Shown: positions 16,946 through 25,765, counted from the stretch's first letter. The stretch is DNA of 64,000 nt from Fibrobacter sp. (GCA_024398955.1 JAKSIG010000007.1:29570-93569), one strand, 5' to 3'. Notes: generated from the letters alone by a model not told the origin. Translations and numbers: made by a program.

Positions 16946-17242
16946 ATGCGAAATAGAAATAAAAATACACTAGCTCATGCCACCTAGAACTGCAAGTATC
17001 ATATTGTATTTGCTCCTAAATTCAGACGAAAAGTATTATACGGAGAAAAACGATTTGAAATAGGGCGGATTCTTCGAGAGCGATGCGAATGTAAAGAGGG
17101 AAACATAGTGGAGGTCGAGGTATGCGAGGATCATTGCGTTCTTCCCTGATATATGTAGAACGCCACCTATGATTAAGGCCAACGTGAGTGTGACAATCAG
17201 GATCCGCATACAAAAAGACCACCTCGGGGGAGGTGGTCTTAA
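16946..17242 (+). pseudogene. Decayed IS200/IS605-type transposase (TnpA, Y1) remnant
   Basis: From the ATG at 16946 the frame reads a short N-terminus, then a TAG (16985-16987) where the family has Trp, then NCKYHIVFAPKFRRKVLYGE and a segment ending VEVCEDH, which are TnpA signatures. The HUH catalytic motif that should follow is not intact (His-Cys-Val) and a TGA lies at 17147. Another frame at 17195-17242 reads NQDPHTKRPPRGRWS and a stop, which looks like a transposase C-terminus. The part carrying the catalytic Tyr appears deleted. It is non-functional: internal stop, frameshifts and deletion within about 300 bp. The gap 16747-17263 holds only this remnant and two hairpins. Confidence 0.75.
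17212..17240 (-). terminator. Intrinsic terminator of the minus-strand GH5 gene
   Basis: On the minus strand an 11-bp perfect stem (17240-17230 with 17225-17215, loop CCCC) is followed by TTTTTG. It lies 24 bp beyond the GH5 stop codon. The same bases encode the apparent last residues of the decayed transposase, so the terminator may derive from the insertion element's end. Confidence 0.8.
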
Positions 17243-17263
17243 AGTTTTGCCAGCGATGCTAGA

Positions 17264-19480
17264 TTACTTGCTAGACTTCTTCCAGCTGATGTTCAGCTGG
17301 CGAGGTCCCTGGCTAATAACGATTGTGTAGGAACCGTTAGGAATGCTTGCAAGGGAAACCAGAGCGTTGGATGCGTTAACAACGTGGCTCATAACCTTCT
17401 TGCCGTTTACGGCGAAGACTTCCACATTGATGGGTTCGCTTTCGTTGCTTGCGATTGCCAGCTGAGAGTTGACCACTGTTGCGTGAATGGGCAGGTCTGC
17501 GCGGGTGCTGATCATGCCTACATCGGGATCAACGACGGGCTTTTCGGCTTCGATTGCCTGTTCCAGTTCTGCCAGGTTGACTGCCTGAGCGCTATCGCCA
17601 ACGATTACCTGAATGGTCTGATGGAATTCCTTGTAGAAGTCAGTTTCAGGTGCGTTTGCGGTAATGCGAACCACAGCATTCTGGTTGCCGGCATAGAGTG
17701 CCGGGCCCTGCTTGGTAACGTAATCGGAGGATTCCTTGCCGTTGAAGGTGAAGGTCACCGGAGTGTGGTACATGGTAGTATCCGGGAGAAGCTTGTCAGC
17801 AACACCGCCCAAGGCCAGCTTGGTCTTCTTGAAGTTGCTGTGCATCTTGTTGGAACCCTTTTCGAAGGTCACGGTGATTGTATCCTGAACGGCCTTGTAG
17901 CCAGTAACAGCAGGAGCGGTTGCAACAATCTTTGCGGAACCGAATCCCTTGAACTCGTACATCAGGACCTGCTTGCCGGTCTGGGCGTTGGAGCAGGAAA
18001 CGTGAGCGCAGACTGCAGTCTTTACAGTTACAATTTCCGGGTTCAGGGAGGTCAAGGTAAAGCTTGCGCCTTCGAGAGTCTTTGCTTCGGTGGTAACAAC
18101 CCATTCCTTGTTGGTGCCGTTGGAGTAGTTGAGGACTCGGTTGGTGGTGCAGGTTCCGTTGTAGTTACAGGTCAGGTCCTTGAAGTTAGGAACGGTCTGT
18201 GCGGGAATAGACTGGATGGTCACAACGGTCTGGGTACCGTCGTTGCCGGTCATGATAGAGTAGCCACCGCTGAGGATTTCGCCAGTGTTAGAAACTACGC
18301 TAGGATTGCTGGAAGTGTAGGTACAGCCGGCGCCAAGCTTGGAAGCGACAGAACCATCCAGTTCCTTTGCCGTAATGTGGGGGACTGCGCAGGCGCCTGT
18401 GCGCTTGCCTGCAGTAACCAGTTCCGGCCAGTTACGGGCACTCTTGGTCAGGTAGGCCTTGACGATCTTACCGGAATTACTGTAGGTGGCGGCATCCAGC
18501 AATGCCTTGGAGGTCAATTCAACATCGCCGTCGAACATTGCTGAAGTTTCGTTCTTGACGTTGCCGTTTTCGGTAGTCTTAACCTGGCGGAGGCTCCAGT
18601 TACAGCTACTGATATTGTTCTTGTCCATGAAGTCATACCAGCTGTTGGTTGCGCTTTCGTTAGGAGTGCCGGCGCCATCGTAGTTCACGGTGCCGTATTC
18701 TGTTACAAAAACGGCCTTGCCTGCGCTCATTGCCTGAGTGGCATGTCCACCGTAGCCGCTTACCGGGTGAGATGCGGCATAGAAGTGCAGTGCGTAGGCC
18801 AGGTTAGGATAGCTAAGACCGTTTGCTTCCTGAGGGTTGGAAGACCAACCGGAGTTTCCCACGATGATCAGGTTTTCGGAAGCTGCGCGAATGCCTGGAA
18901 TGACTTCGTTGGCGTAGGACTGGACTTGACCCCAGCTTCCGGTGGGTTCATTGAAGATTTCAAAGATAACGTTAGGAACCTTACCGTACTTCTGGGCCAT
19001 TTCTGCAAAGAATGCCTTTGCTGCGGCAGTTTCGTTGTAGGCAACGTGACTGTGCCAGTCGAGAATGATGTAAATGTCGTTTTCGATAGCGGCCTTGATC
19101 ATTCTGTCTACAATGACCTTATAGCTGTCGGGGACGCTAGAATAGGAATAGCCGTCGGATAGCTTGTTGGAGCTCTTGTCGTCGTAATAGGTAATACCCA
19201 TTGCGAAACGGATTACGTCGATTTTCAGGTTGTCCGTTGCCCAGTCAAGAACAACGTCGGAATAATAGGGCAGGCCCGTTGCGTCGGACCAGAACCAGCT
19301 CATGCCGCGGAGCATGGCTTCTTTGTTGGTCTTAAGGCTTATAACCTTGCTGCCAGAGGAGCCCAGGGTACCGTAATAGCTTACGGGGCCGACCTTTTTG
19401 GCTACGGCGGTGGTTGCGTCTGCGAATGCAGGAATGGCTGCGAAAGCCAACAAGCATGGGAGCAATTTTTTGATCTTCAT
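17264..19480 (-). CDS. GH5 cellulase with Ig-like region and C-terminal sorting domain
   Basis: 738 residues. Signal peptide to about 20 (IPAFA). The GH5 domain spans about 25-320, with acid/base Glu178 in FNEP and nucleophile Glu261 in TEYGT; DWHSH (141-145) and ALHFYAASH fit the GH5_2-like endoglucanases. Residues about 360-640 are beta-rich Ig-like linker modules. The last 75 (NVEVFAVNGKKV to ISWKKSSK) look like a type IX secretion sorting domain. It is an endo-beta-1,4-glucanase, probably secreted or displayed on the surface. It is convergent with the surface operon and divergent from the 19956 gene. Confidence 0.9.
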   Translation of the reverse strand: MKIKKLLPCLLAFAAIPAFADATTAVAKKVGPVSYYGTLGSSGSKVISLKTNKEAMLRGMSWFWSDATGLPYYSDVVLDWATDNLKIDVIRFAMGITYYDDKSSNKLSDGYSYSSVPDSYKVIVDRMIKAAIENDIYIILDWHSHVAYNETAAAKAFFAEMAQKYGKVPNVIFEIFNEPTGSWGQVQSYANEVIPGIRAASENLIIVGNSGWSSNPQEANGLSYPNLAYALHFYAASHPVSGYGGHATQAMSAGKAVFVTEYGTVNYDGAGTPNESATNSWYDFMDKNNISSCNWSLRQVKTTENGNVKNETSAMFDGDVELTSKALLDAATYSNSGKIVKAYLTKSARNWPELVTAGKRTGACAVPHITAKELDGSVASKLGAGCTYTSSNPSVVSNTGEILSGGYSIMTGNDGTQTVVTIQSIPAQTVPNFKDLTCNYNGTCTTNRVLNYSNGTNKEWVVTTEAKTLEGASFTLTSLNPEIVTVKTAVCAHVSCSNAQTGKQVLMYEFKGFGSAKIVATAPAVTGYKAVQDTITVTFEKGSNKMHSNFKKTKLALGGVADKLLPDTTMYHTPVTFTFNGKESSDYVTKQGPALYAGNQNAVVRITANAPETDFYKEFHQTIQVIVGDSAQAVNLAELEQAIEAEKPVVDPDVGMISTRADLPIHATVVNSQLAIASNESEPINVEVFAVNGKKVMSHVVNASNALVSLASIPNGSYTIVISQGPRQLNISWKKSSK

Positions 19481-19955
19481 AATTATCCCTTTGGAAAACC
19501 CATATCCCTTGGTTTTACATCAATAAAATTAACTATAAAAATATTGTAGTCTATATTTTTTTGTGTGATAATCGTTTACGGCTGAATACGGCATTGACAA
19601 TTTGTCAAAGGCAACGGTTATGCAGCCTCCATATTATACAGACTAAAAATAATTTCGTTTTTGTTGTTTAAGGTGAATCTGCAGGTAATAAAAAAATTGC
19701 GTAAGTCTAAATTGTGACTTAAGTTACATTGTTTCGGTGATGCCTGTCCCTGTATCTCGATTGCGTCTTGTAAAATTTTGTTTATAATCGATGCCTGTAG
19801 GGCTTATTTTTTGAAAAAAACGTGATTTCAAGCAAGTTTACCGTCGAAAACGAAAAAAAAAGAAAAAAGTCTTTACGCCTACACCGAAAAAAAGATATAT
19901 TAGGATACAAACCTGTCCTAATTGGGCAAATCACAATAAAACAAGAGAGAGAATT
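19481..19955. other. 475-bp divergent intergenic region, AT-rich
   Basis: It separates two strongly translated secreted-protein genes and should hold both promoters. TATATTAG at 19896-19903 serves the plus-strand gene. On the minus side AT-rich stretches such as TATAGT near 19535 are candidates. I find no ORF, RNA gene or clear operator here. The length suggests upstream control sequences. Confidence 0.5.
19896..19903 (+). promoter_or_regulatory. Candidate TATATTAG promoter box
   Basis: TATATTAG lies 60 nt before the ATG at 19956, so the leader would be about 50 nt. The mRNA would carry an AGAGAGAG ribosome-binding tract just before the start, consistent with a highly translated gene. Confidence 0.5.
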
Positions 19956-20867
19956 ATGAAAAAGTCTATCCTCGCTGCTTCTGCCCTCATGGCAGCTGCA
20001 TCTGCTTTTGCATTCGACACTTGGGTTGGTGCAGACGCTGTTTATCGTATTGACACTGGTCTTGACGCTGGTGGCGACAAGTCTGGTTACTGGTTCACCT
20101 ACGGTGATGACGCTGATGGTGGTGCTTCCAAGGTTACTTGGCCGACCGCTCTCGGTAACGAATATTCTACCGACGCTCTTGACCCCGTCATCGACGAATG
20201 CGGTGGTGTTTGCGGTACCTTCTCTCTGGACAAGGGTACTCTGACCTACAATCCGTTCGTTGGTATCGGCTTCAACATTGCTGGTTCCGATGATGCAGAC
20301 TCCGACGTGATGGTTTCTGCTGATGCAACCGCTATGGGTGGTATCTGCATTACCTATTCTGTTGACGCTGCTGCTTCTCTCGAAATGGGTCTCGGCGACG
20401 CCGGCGATAAGGAAATCGGCTACGACAATCCGTTCGTTTCTCTGCCGAAGGCTTCTTCTGCTACCATGAAGACTTTCGAATGGGCAAAGTTCAAGCAGGC
20501 TGGCTGGGGCTCGGGCAAGATTTCTGGCGCCGAAGCTGCTGCTAAGCTCGTTGCTCTGAAGTTCAAGATCCAGGCTGCTTCTGGTACCACTGGTGCCTTC
20601 AACATCATGGCTTTCGGTGCTCTCGCTGGTAACTGCCCGGATGGTACCGCTATCGGTGCAAAGGCTGCTCAGGCTTCTCTGAAGGCTCAGCTCTCTGGCC
20701 GTACCCTCTCCTTCGGCAAGACCGTTGCCAAGGCTGAAGTTATCAACCTCCAGGGTCAGGTCGTTATGGCTGCTTCCTCTGTAAGCTCCATGGATCTCTC
20801 CAAGGTTCAGGCTGGTGTTTACATGGTTCGCGCTGAAGGCCTCTCTCAGCAGATCATGGTCAAGTAA
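19956..20867 (+). CDS. Abundant-looking secreted protein with CBM-like domain and sorting domain
   Basis: 303 residues. Signal peptide ending ASAFA (about residue 19). A beta-rich domain begins FDTWVGADAVYRIDTG; a two-part layout with WAKFKQAGW and LVALKFKIQA resembles CBM11/galactose-binding domains. The last 65 residues (AQLSGRTLSF to LSQQIMVK) look like a type IX sorting domain. Codon use is extremely biased (GCT, GGT, AAG, CTC), the strongest in the window, and the AGAGAGAG tract gives a good start site, so high abundance is likely. No catalytic motif is seen. A secreted carbohydrate-binding or surface-layer-like protein is plausible. Confidence 0.75.
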   Translation: MKKSILAASALMAAASAFAFDTWVGADAVYRIDTGLDAGGDKSGYWFTYGDDADGGASKVTWPTALGNEYSTDALDPVIDECGGVCGTFSLDKGTLTYNPFVGIGFNIAGSDDADSDVMVSADATAMGGICITYSVDAAASLEMGLGDAGDKEIGYDNPFVSLPKASSATMKTFEWAKFKQAGWGSGKISGAEAAAKLVALKFKIQAASGTTGAFNIMAFGALAGNCPDGTAIGAKAAQASLKAQLSGRTLSFGKTVAKAEVINLQGQVVMAASSVSSMDLSKVQAGVYMVRAEGLSQQIMVK

Positions 20868-20890
20868 TTTTACTTCGGTAAAAACACTTT

Positions 20891-20927
20891 AAAAAAGGGT
20901 TGCGGTAAAACGCAATCCTTTTTTTTT
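20891..20927 (+). terminator. Intrinsic terminator after the 19956 gene
   Basis: GGGTTGCG (20897-20904) pairs with CGCAATCC (20911-20918) around GTAAAA. An A-tract precedes the stem and nine Ts follow, a classic strong terminator. Confidence 0.88.
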
Positions 20928-21024
20928 GATATAGATTACATTGCACGTTTATTTGCAATTAGGCGTACCCTATTTTAGGCTGCAGAATATATATTTACGT
21001 AAAAATTTTAAGATAGAGGCGAAT

Positions 21025-22443
21025 ATGAATATCAAGAAGCTTTTAGCCCCTGCCGTATTGCCCCTGCTTGCGGGTGCAGTGTTTGGTCTCACCGCCTGTG
21101 GTGACGATTCCAGTGGCTCTAATCCTGCAGATGCAGTGTTGAACGGCGCAAACAACAATACTCCTGCGGAGCCGTCTACTCCTGTGGTTACTCCGGATCC
21201 TACTCCTGTAACTCCGACACCTTCGGGCTCTGCAGTTTCGTTGGCCACTACCGCAAATGTCGCTTTCCCTCAGGCTGTTTATGCCGCTTGGAAGCCCTTC
21301 CACTTTGTGGAGCTGGAGAATGAGGCTGTTTACTATGGCGGCATCTCTGATGAGTTTAGCGTGGTGTTTGGCGCCTATGCGCCTGCCGGCCGTGTTATTT
21401 GGTCAACTCAGGCTTCCGGTGCATACAAGTTCCAGTGCCAGGTTGAGGATGCTTCTGTTGGTAATATGAAGTTCCGTGGCTGTACCGTTTCCGAAGGTAT
21501 TGGCTATGGCATGTTGCTGACCTATTTTAACAACGACAATGATGCCTTTATTCGCCTGTGGAATTACTCCAGAGGCATGCGCAAGTACTTTGATCTGTCC
21601 TTGACGCCTTGGATTACCAAGAGCTTCATGTACGATATGATCGACCCGTCTAGCGCAACTGATGCCGACCTGGATATTGCTACCGCCTTGATTCTGCAGT
21701 ATTACAAGACCAATAATGCTGAGTTCTTGGCCGATGCCTTGACCATCGCTGCTGGTATCTGGGATAAGGAAGTGGAACCCACCCTTAAGCTCCTGATGTC
21801 TGGCGATACCGAAATGTGGCATGCCGCAGATCCGACTTACAACCTGAGCTACTTCTCTCCTGTGGCTCTCCGCTTGTTTGCTGCTGAGGATCCTTCTCAT
21901 GACTGGAATAGCGTCATTGATGCTATGTATGCCTATATGGCTAAGGTTCAGGCCGGTGGCACAGGCGTGTTCCCGGACTGGAGCAATACCGCTGGCATTG
22001 CTGTAAATCCGCCTAACGGTGCTGCTGGTAACGAAAAGACCGGCTTTACCTGGCATACCTTCAATAAGGAATCTGTACGTATTCCGTGGCGTATCGCTTG
22101 GGACTACTACTGGTATCAGGATCCTCGCGCCCTTCAGGTGCTGACCACCTTGAATAACTTCATTGTGGCTAAGTCCGGTGGCGATCCTTCTTCCCTGGCT
22201 TTGGCAATCCAGTATTCCTGGGATCCGGCAAAGGGCGATTACGACAAGAATACCTCTATTCCTACCCAGTGGGTGGGTGCCTGGTGCGCAACTGGTATTG
22301 GTACCAATCCGACATGGCTGGAAGCCTGTACCCCGCAGCTTAACGCCATCCTTCCGGGCAATAATGGTAGCAGCTACTTCAGCGACATTTTGCTTGGCTT
22401 GTACAGCGGTTTGCTGAACGGCGAATTTGTAAAGCCTTTCTAA
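21025..22443 (+). CDS. GH8 family glycoside hydrolase lipoprotein
   Basis: 472 residues from the ATG at 21025, preceded by GAGGC; upstream in-frame codons lack a site. Lipobox LTAC (Cys25), then a Pro/Thr/Asn-rich linker (about 40-70). The GH8 fold carries the acid Glu157 in SEGIGYGM and the family signature ATDADLDIATAL (from residue 211). GH8 members cleave cellulose, mixed-linkage glucan, xylan or chitosan by inversion; which one applies cannot be told. A TATATT box (20990) and the terminator at 22473 frame it as a single-gene unit. It is probably displayed on the outer membrane together with the GH5 enzymes. Confidence 0.9.
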   Translation: MNIKKLLAPAVLPLLAGAVFGLTACGDDSSGSNPADAVLNGANNNTPAEPSTPVVTPDPTPVTPTPSGSAVSLATTANVAFPQAVYAAWKPFHFVELENEAVYYGGISDEFSVVFGAYAPAGRVIWSTQASGAYKFQCQVEDASVGNMKFRGCTVSEGIGYGMLLTYFNNDNDAFIRLWNYSRGMRKYFDLSLTPWITKSFMYDMIDPSSATDADLDIATALILQYYKTNNAEFLADALTIAAGIWDKEVEPTLKLLMSGDTEMWHAADPTYNLSYFSPVALRLFAAEDPSHDWNSVIDAMYAYMAKVQAGGTGVFPDWSNTAGIAVNPPNGAAGNEKTGFTWHTFNKESVRIPWRIAWDYYWYQDPRALQVLTTLNNFIVAKSGGDPSSLALAIQYSWDPAKGDYDKNTSIPTQWVGAWCATGIGTNPTWLEACTPQLNAILPGNNGSSYFSDILLGLYSGLLNGEFVKPF

Positions 22444-22472
22444 GACCGCACGCCCCTAGGACTTGCGATAAA

Positions 22473-22502
22473 GTCATCTGGTTTATGCCGGATGGCTTTT
22501 TT
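22473..22502 (+). terminator. Intrinsic terminator after the GH8 gene
   Basis: GTCATCTGG (22473-22481) pairs with CCGGATGGC (22488-22496), two of the nine pairs being T-G, followed by six Ts. The next promoter box begins immediately after it. Confidence 0.82.
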
Positions 22503-22503
22503 G

Positions 22504-22509
22504 TATATT
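22504..22509 (+). promoter_or_regulatory. TATATT box 7 nt before ATG (leaderless candidate)
   Basis: TATATT is separated from the ATG at 22517 by CTGCGGT only, with no Shine-Dalgarno sequence. If it is the -10/-7 element, transcription should start at or next to the A of ATG. Confidence 0.55.
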
Positions 22510-22516
22510 CTGCGGT

Positions 22517-23428
22517 ATGGAAAACGATTCTTTGAATGTTGAGACTGTGCAGGATAGCGCCGGTTTAATGAGTGTCGCTGCAGATTCGGTTGTTCCCGAA
22601 TTTCAGATGCCGACTGCGGAACAGCTGGGGATTTCTATTGTCGCGGGACCTGTTTTTGCGGATGGTTCTGTTCAGCCATTGTCTGTGACGATTGGTGATA
22701 CCTTTGACTTTCCTGTAACGGTAAGCTGGAGCGTTAACGGCAGCGCCCTTCTGGTAGTACCCACAAGTACGGCAACAGCCAGAGGACTGGAACAGGTTGG
22801 CGTTTCTCAGGAATCGGCTCGTTCTGTAAAGGACGGAAAAGAAATTGCTTCCATTACGTTTACATACAAGCTTGTGGCCCAGGATACGGGCAGTCTGAAT
22901 GTGCCTGTGCTGAAGTTCGAAATTCCGACCCAGATGGGAATGCCCTTGACATTGCGTACCGAGAGCGTGCCTGTTCGTGTGGATGAAGTGTATAACGTGG
23001 CTCCGGTTTTTGTCGGGATTGCTGTAGCGACCTTTATCGTTTCTGCAGGAATATGGCGCATGAAGCGGAGGGTGGCAGGTCTTGCTGCACTAGCTGCTAA
23101 AAAGGAGTCCCAAAACGCCTTGCAGAGTAAGATGATGGTGCTGAAGCAGCGAGTCAATTCTGCGGATAGCCGCCAGTGGCTCCTGGACCTAGAGGAAGCC
23201 TGTAGAGAATTTGTGGCGGAACGTCTGAAGCTTGATGCCGAAAAGGTTAATCTTGAAAATTTGCAGAAGAACGGCGACCTTGATGCGTTTGGGGATAAGG
23301 AGGGCTGGACCTGCCTGCTAGAAGAATTTGCCCATGCTCGTTATGGAGGTGGCAGGCGTGATGGCTTTGAAAACAAGGAAACCTGGAAACTGGCCATGAA
23401 ACTGATGGGAATCGAAGAAGATGTTTAG
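22517..23428 (+). CDS. BatD-like membrane protein
   Basis: 303 residues. No N-terminal signal is evident; a single membrane helix lies at about 161-180 (VAPVFVGIAVATF). The part before it has beta-sandwich features of BatD (oxygen-tolerance) proteins: GDTFDFPVTVSWS and GSLNVPVLKFEI. The part after it is a helical cytoplasmic tail. A MoxR ATPase follows 240 bp downstream, the usual partner of Bat proteins. The von Willebrand-domain proteins BatA/BatB and DUF58 are absent here. It could be an envelope assembly or chaperone component. How the N-terminal domain reaches the periplasm without a signal is unclear. Confidence 0.6.
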   Translation: MENDSLNVETVQDSAGLMSVAADSVVPEFQMPTAEQLGISIVAGPVFADGSVQPLSVTIGDTFDFPVTVSWSVNGSALLVVPTSTATARGLEQVGVSQESARSVKDGKEIASITFTYKLVAQDTGSLNVPVLKFEIPTQMGMPLTLRTESVPVRVDEVYNVAPVFVGIAVATFIVSAGIWRMKRRVAGLAALAAKKESQNALQSKMMVLKQRVNSADSRQWLLDLEEACREFVAERLKLDAEKVNLENLQKNGDLDAFGDKEGWTCLLEEFAHARYGGGRRDGFENKETWKLAMKLMGIEEDV

Positions 23429-23640
23429 GGGCTAGGGCGTTTTAGGGGCTAGAGACTGGGATCTAGAGGTTAGGGCTACAGGATGCAAGAGTCTATGGTT
23501 TCAGTTATGAGTTACGAAATATGAATTATGAGAATTGTGTGGCAGCTATGCCGCGATTATAAATCTCGTAATTCGTAACTCATAAATCATAATTGAATGC
23601 TCTCGTAATTGGTTTTCTAGAAGAATATTTATTAAATTCA
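23429..23640. repeat. Repeat-rich spacer with inverted repeat
   Basis: First come imperfect repeats of GGGGCTAG/GGTTAGGG (23429-23480). Then ATGAGTTACGAA (23507-23518) and its exact reverse complement TTCGTAACTCAT (23572-23583), flanked by more degenerate GAATTATGAG-type copies, could form a large cruciform or mRNA hairpin. The spacer is non-coding and may separate batD-like and moxR transcription. It resembles an intergenic repeat family; copies elsewhere cannot be checked here. Confidence 0.55.
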
Positions 23641-23668
23641 GTTGGTAGAAAATTTAGAGGACTTAAAA

Positions 23669-24652
23669 ATGGATATTCAGGAACTTTCTGAAAAGATTCG
23701 TCAGCAGAGCGCTTTCTGCCAGAATTTGTTGCGTGAAGTGGAAGATACTGTTATTGGCCAGAAGGGCATGGTGGAGAGTATCTTGACAGGCATCCTTGCC
23801 GATGGTCACGTTTTGCTGGAAGGTCTTCCGGGTCTTGCAAAGACCACCGCAGTGAAGGCTTTCGCTGACGCCGTTTCCCTGGACTTTAAGCGTATTCAGT
23901 TTACTCCGGACCTGTTGCCGGCAGACTTGCTGGGTACCACCATCTATAATGCCCGCGAAGCAAAGTTTGAAACCCGCAAGGGCCCTCTGTTCACCAACCT
24001 GGTGCTGGCCGACGAAATTAACCGCGCACCCAGTAAGGTTCAGAGTGCATTGCTGGAAGCCATGCAGGAACGCCACATCACCATCGGTGATGAAACCTTC
24101 AAGTTGGATGAGCCGTTCCTGGTTCTTGCAACCCAGAACCCCATTGAGCAGGAAGGAACCTATCCGCTGCCCGAAGCCCAGGTGGACCGTTTCCTCCTGA
24201 AGGTAAAGGTGTCCTACCCCAACAAGGCCGACGAAATGCGTATCCTTGACGCGGTCGCCGGTGCTGGCCTTCGTCAGCCCAACGCTGTTGCAACTAAGGA
24301 AGATATCCTGAAGGCTCGTGAACTTGTAAAGCAGGTTTATGTGGACGAACGTGTCCGCGAGTACATTGTAAACCTGGTTCTTGCAACTCGCGATCCGGGC
24401 TCCATCAAGCGTGCGGATCTGGTAGGCTTTGTAGAGGTTGGCGCCTCGCCCCGTGCATCCATTGGTCTTGCTCAGGCAGCAAAGGCTCACGCATTTATCC
24501 AGGGCCGCGCCTACGTGACTCCGGAAGATGTAAAGGCTGTGGCCATGGAAGTGCTGCGCCATCGTATCATCTTGAGTTACGAAGCCGAGGCTGAAGAAGT
24601 TTCTGCGGAAACCGTTGTCCAGAAGATTCTGGATTCTGTGGAAGTGCCTTAA
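23669..24652 (+). CDS. moxR: MoxR-family AAA+ ATPase
   Basis: 327 residues from the ATG at 23669, behind TTAGAGG. Walker A is GLPGLAKTT (Ala for the usual Gly, as in most MoxR proteins), Walker B LVLADEINRAP, sensor ATQNPIEQEGTYPLPEAQVDRF, arginine-finger region and lid. MoxR ATPases help assemble or activate partner complexes, often together with von Willebrand-domain proteins and Bat proteins. It lies after the BatD-like gene and its stop overlaps the next start by one base (TAATG), so it is translationally coupled to a glycosyltransferase-like gene. Confidence 0.92.
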   Translation: MDIQELSEKIRQQSAFCQNLLREVEDTVIGQKGMVESILTGILADGHVLLEGLPGLAKTTAVKAFADAVSLDFKRIQFTPDLLPADLLGTTIYNAREAKFETRKGPLFTNLVLADEINRAPSKVQSALLEAMQERHITIGDETFKLDEPFLVLATQNPIEQEGTYPLPEAQVDRFLLKVKVSYPNKADEMRILDAVAGAGLRQPNAVATKEDILKARELVKQVYVDERVREYIVNLVLATRDPGSIKRADLVGFVEVGASPRASIGLAQAAKAHAFIQGRAYVTPEDVKAVAMEVLRHRIILSYEAEAEEVSAETVVQKILDSVEVP

Positions 24653-25710
24653 TGAATGGCAGGCCCCATGTAATTATTCACCCTAGTGATTTGGCCCAGT
24701 CTGACTGGGTGCGCTGTGTGCTGCCTTTTTTGCAGTTCCTGTGCCCCAACGAACAGCAGATTTTTCCGTCTGTGACGCAGATTGCCTGTACCAATAAGGA
24801 CATCCTGAAGCGTACAAGTGTGGTGGTCATTCAACGTCCCACGAGTCCGGTAAAGATGAACATGGTGGCCATGTATTCCCAGATCAAGAAGGAATGCGGC
24901 TTTAAGCTGGTGACAGATATTGATGATCTTCAGTGGGAACTGAGTCCAATTATCAGGGACTTTGCAAGGAACGTCCCAAATATCGAACAAATTATTAAAG
25001 GCAACCTAAAAACCGTATTGCCAAAGTTTGATCGCGTGATTTGCTCAACGCCTTATTTGGCGAAGCGCCTGTTCATGGACCTTAGCGTGATGGCGAAGGT
25101 GATGCCCAATGCGGTGTCTCGTTCCCTGTTTGGCGTAAATAAGAGAAGAGCTCCCTTTAGTGGCAAGCCTCGGGTGATGTATGCCGGAAGCGCCGGCCAC
25201 ACTACAGAAAAGGAACTGGGTGATTTTGCTGGCCCTTGGGTACCGTGGTTGCGTAGGCACATAGAGGATGGCTCCATCGATTTCTTTGTATTTGGTCAAC
25301 CGGATTTCTTGAAAGGCCTAGAAGGCAAGTATACCAGCATACCCTTCACGAATATGATGCAGTTCCCGTCGGTGGTGGCGAGCTATCAGCCAGATTTTTA
25401 TTTGGCTCCGTTATGCGATATCAATTTCAATAGGGCGAAAAGCGACTTGAAGCTTAAGGAGGCTGCGGCCCTTGGCGCCGTGTTCATTGGTAGCGACTTC
25501 GCGGATGGTCCCTATGGTTACGCTCCCAGGGAGCAGCTTGTTGAAGTAGGTGCTTCTGTTGAGGATCTCGAGACGAAGTTTGCGGCATTGTGCAAGCCGG
25601 AAAAGTTTATGGAGGCCATTCAGTGGCAAAACAGGAATCTGGAAGAGAATCACTGGCTCTACGAAGATCCTGAATACCAGAAGAACTTTATTGCAACCTA
25701 CTTTGGGTGA
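24652..25710 (+). CDS. GT4-like glycosyltransferase
   Basis: 352 residues. No signal peptide or membrane helix. The C-terminal half has GT-B features: RVMYAGSAGHTTEKELGDF (start of the second Rossmann domain), FVFGQPDF, and the acceptor-loop region DLKLKEAAALGAVFIGSDF. The middle VTDIDDLQWELSP resembles the DDD segment in some rhamnan or O-antigen transferases. Probably cytoplasmic transfer of a sugar to an envelope glycan. It overlaps moxR by one base and ends at a terminator. Donor and acceptor unknown. Confidence 0.72.
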   Translation: MNGRPHVIIHPSDLAQSDWVRCVLPFLQFLCPNEQQIFPSVTQIACTNKDILKRTSVVVIQRPTSPVKMNMVAMYSQIKKECGFKLVTDIDDLQWELSPIIRDFARNVPNIEQIIKGNLKTVLPKFDRVICSTPYLAKRLFMDLSVMAKVMPNAVSRSLFGVNKRRAPFSGKPRVMYAGSAGHTTEKELGDFAGPWVPWLRRHIEDGSIDFFVFGQPDFLKGLEGKYTSIPFTNMMQFPSVVASYQPDFYLAPLCDINFNRAKSDLKLKEAAALGAVFIGSDFADGPYGYAPREQLVEVGASVEDLETKFAALCKPEKFMEAIQWQNRNLEENHWLYEDPEYQKNFIATYFG

Positions 25711-25716
25711 TATTTT

Positions 25717-25746
25717 GCGTCAGTCTATGGGCTGGCGTTTTTTTTT
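25717..25746 (+). terminator. Intrinsic terminator after the GT4-like gene
   Basis: CGTCAGTC (25718-25725) pairs with GGCTGGCG (25730-25737), including G-T pairs, around TATG, followed by nine Ts. Confidence 0.8.
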
Positions 25747-25765
25747 ATAAAAGCCTTTTGTTATC

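Noticed and set aside
16946..17242. Functional transposase by recoding of the TAG
   Set aside because: The HUH motif, the region expected to carry the catalytic Tyr and the frame are also lost, so read-through would not restore it.
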